Shown: piece after piece, positions 5,596 to 5,855 of the stretch | Position numbering within the stretch: the first letter of the stretch is position 1 | Layout of the letters: each line of letters starts with the position of its first letter | DNA from: Acetomicrobium sp. UBA3949 | GTDB lineage: Bacteria > Synergistota > Synergistia > Synergistales > Acetomicrobiaceae | Assembly: GCA_002385485.1 (NCBI GenBank) | Contig: DGDP01000101.1 | Location: 489-6,343 of the forward strand | Length of the DNA: 5,855 nt | Direction: 5' to 3' | Program-made: the position numbers and the translations under genes | Notes under the pieces: generated by a model | What the model was told of the DNA's origin: nothing | The model's input: only the letters and a program-made list of their open reading frames with translations | Databases searched by the model: none

Positions 5596-5855
5596 ATGCA
5601 AGAAGTCCAGTTTGACCCCAAGGTATTGGAGGCAGCTTTTGAGGAAGCCAGGAGGATTTACAAAGAAAGAGGTTTCCAACGCAGGATGGGATTTGGAAAG
5701 AAATTGGCGATCATCAATGTGGACTTGGCGAACGCATGGACGAGGCCGGGACATCCTTTCTCCTGCGATGCCGATTCTGCGGTAGAGGCAACAGCCAGGT
5801 TGCTCGATGCAGCTCGCGCTTGCAAACAGAAAATACTGATTTGGTTCTCCTGCAC
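5596..5855 (+). CDS. isochorismatase-fold cysteine hydrolase, N-carbamoylsarcosine amidase-like (5' part only)
   Basis: Only the first 86 codons lie inside the window; family members are usually about 200-270 residues. ATG 5596 follows AAGGAGGT by eight bases, an excellent ribosome site. After a 30-residue helical N-terminal extension, GFGKKLAIINVDLANAWTR (32-50) matches the first strand of the fold, where isochorismatase-like enzymes have the catalytic aspartate (D43 here). The LxNAWT wording and the VEATARLLDAAR helix (63-74) resemble N-carbamoylsarcosine amidases more than nicotinamidases. The catalytic lysine and cysteine lie beyond the edge and could not be checked. Such enzymes hydrolyse carbamoyl or amide groups, which fits downstream of a guanidino hydrolase that makes a ureido compound. 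That link is inference, since this gene has its own promoter and opposite orientation to the hydrolases. Confidence 0.8.
   Translation, partial: MQEVQFDPKVLEAAFEEARRIYKERGFQRRMGFGKKLAIINVDLANAWTRPGHPFSCDADSAVEATARLLDAARACKQKILIWFSC

Noticed and set aside
5658..5855. Open frame on the minus strand at the right edge
   Set aside because: It is antisense to the amidase-like gene, which has the better ribosome site and clear family motifs.

Overview
The window reads as an amino-acid catabolism locus from a bacterium with strong AGGAGG-type ribosome binding sites and mixed base composition. The best guess is an anaerobic amino-acid fermenter of the Synergistota or Firmicutes type. That is inferred from gene content only; no rRNA or marker gene is present to settle it.

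Minus strand, read right to left from 4574 to the left edge, is a probable four-gene operon. It holds two tandem 292-residue guanidino-group hydrolases of the dimethylargininase/arginine deiminase superfamily (4574-3696 and 3675-2797), a sodium:alanine/glycine-type (AGCS) symporter (2736-1296), and a RocB-like M20-family metallohydrolase (1211 to beyond base 1, 3' end missing). The gaps are 20, 60 and 84 bp. A good sigma-A-like promoter sits in the last gap, so the RocB-like gene may also be transcribed alone. The symporter carries an apparent one-base insertion in a six-G run 16 codons after its natural start, which puts the start and the rest of the protein in different frames.

Plus strand: an Lrp/AsnC-family regulator (4740-5216) is transcribed divergently from the hydrolase operon across a 165-bp AT-rich region with several imperfect palindromes. 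This is the usual layout for a local regulator. After a 379-bp non-coding stretch comes the start of an isochorismatase-fold cysteine hydrolase resembling N-carbamoylsarcosine amidase (5596 to beyond the right edge). It has its own candidate promoter and an inverted repeat overlapping the -35 box.

Taken together, the genes suggest uptake and breakdown of a guanidino compound (arginine, a methylated or acylated arginine, or a creatine-like molecule) to ureido and amine products, under control of a ligand-sensing Lrp-type regulator. The enzyme families and catalytic residues are visible in the sequence; the substrate and the pathway connection are inference. No RNA genes, CRISPR arrays or recognisable mobile elements were found.
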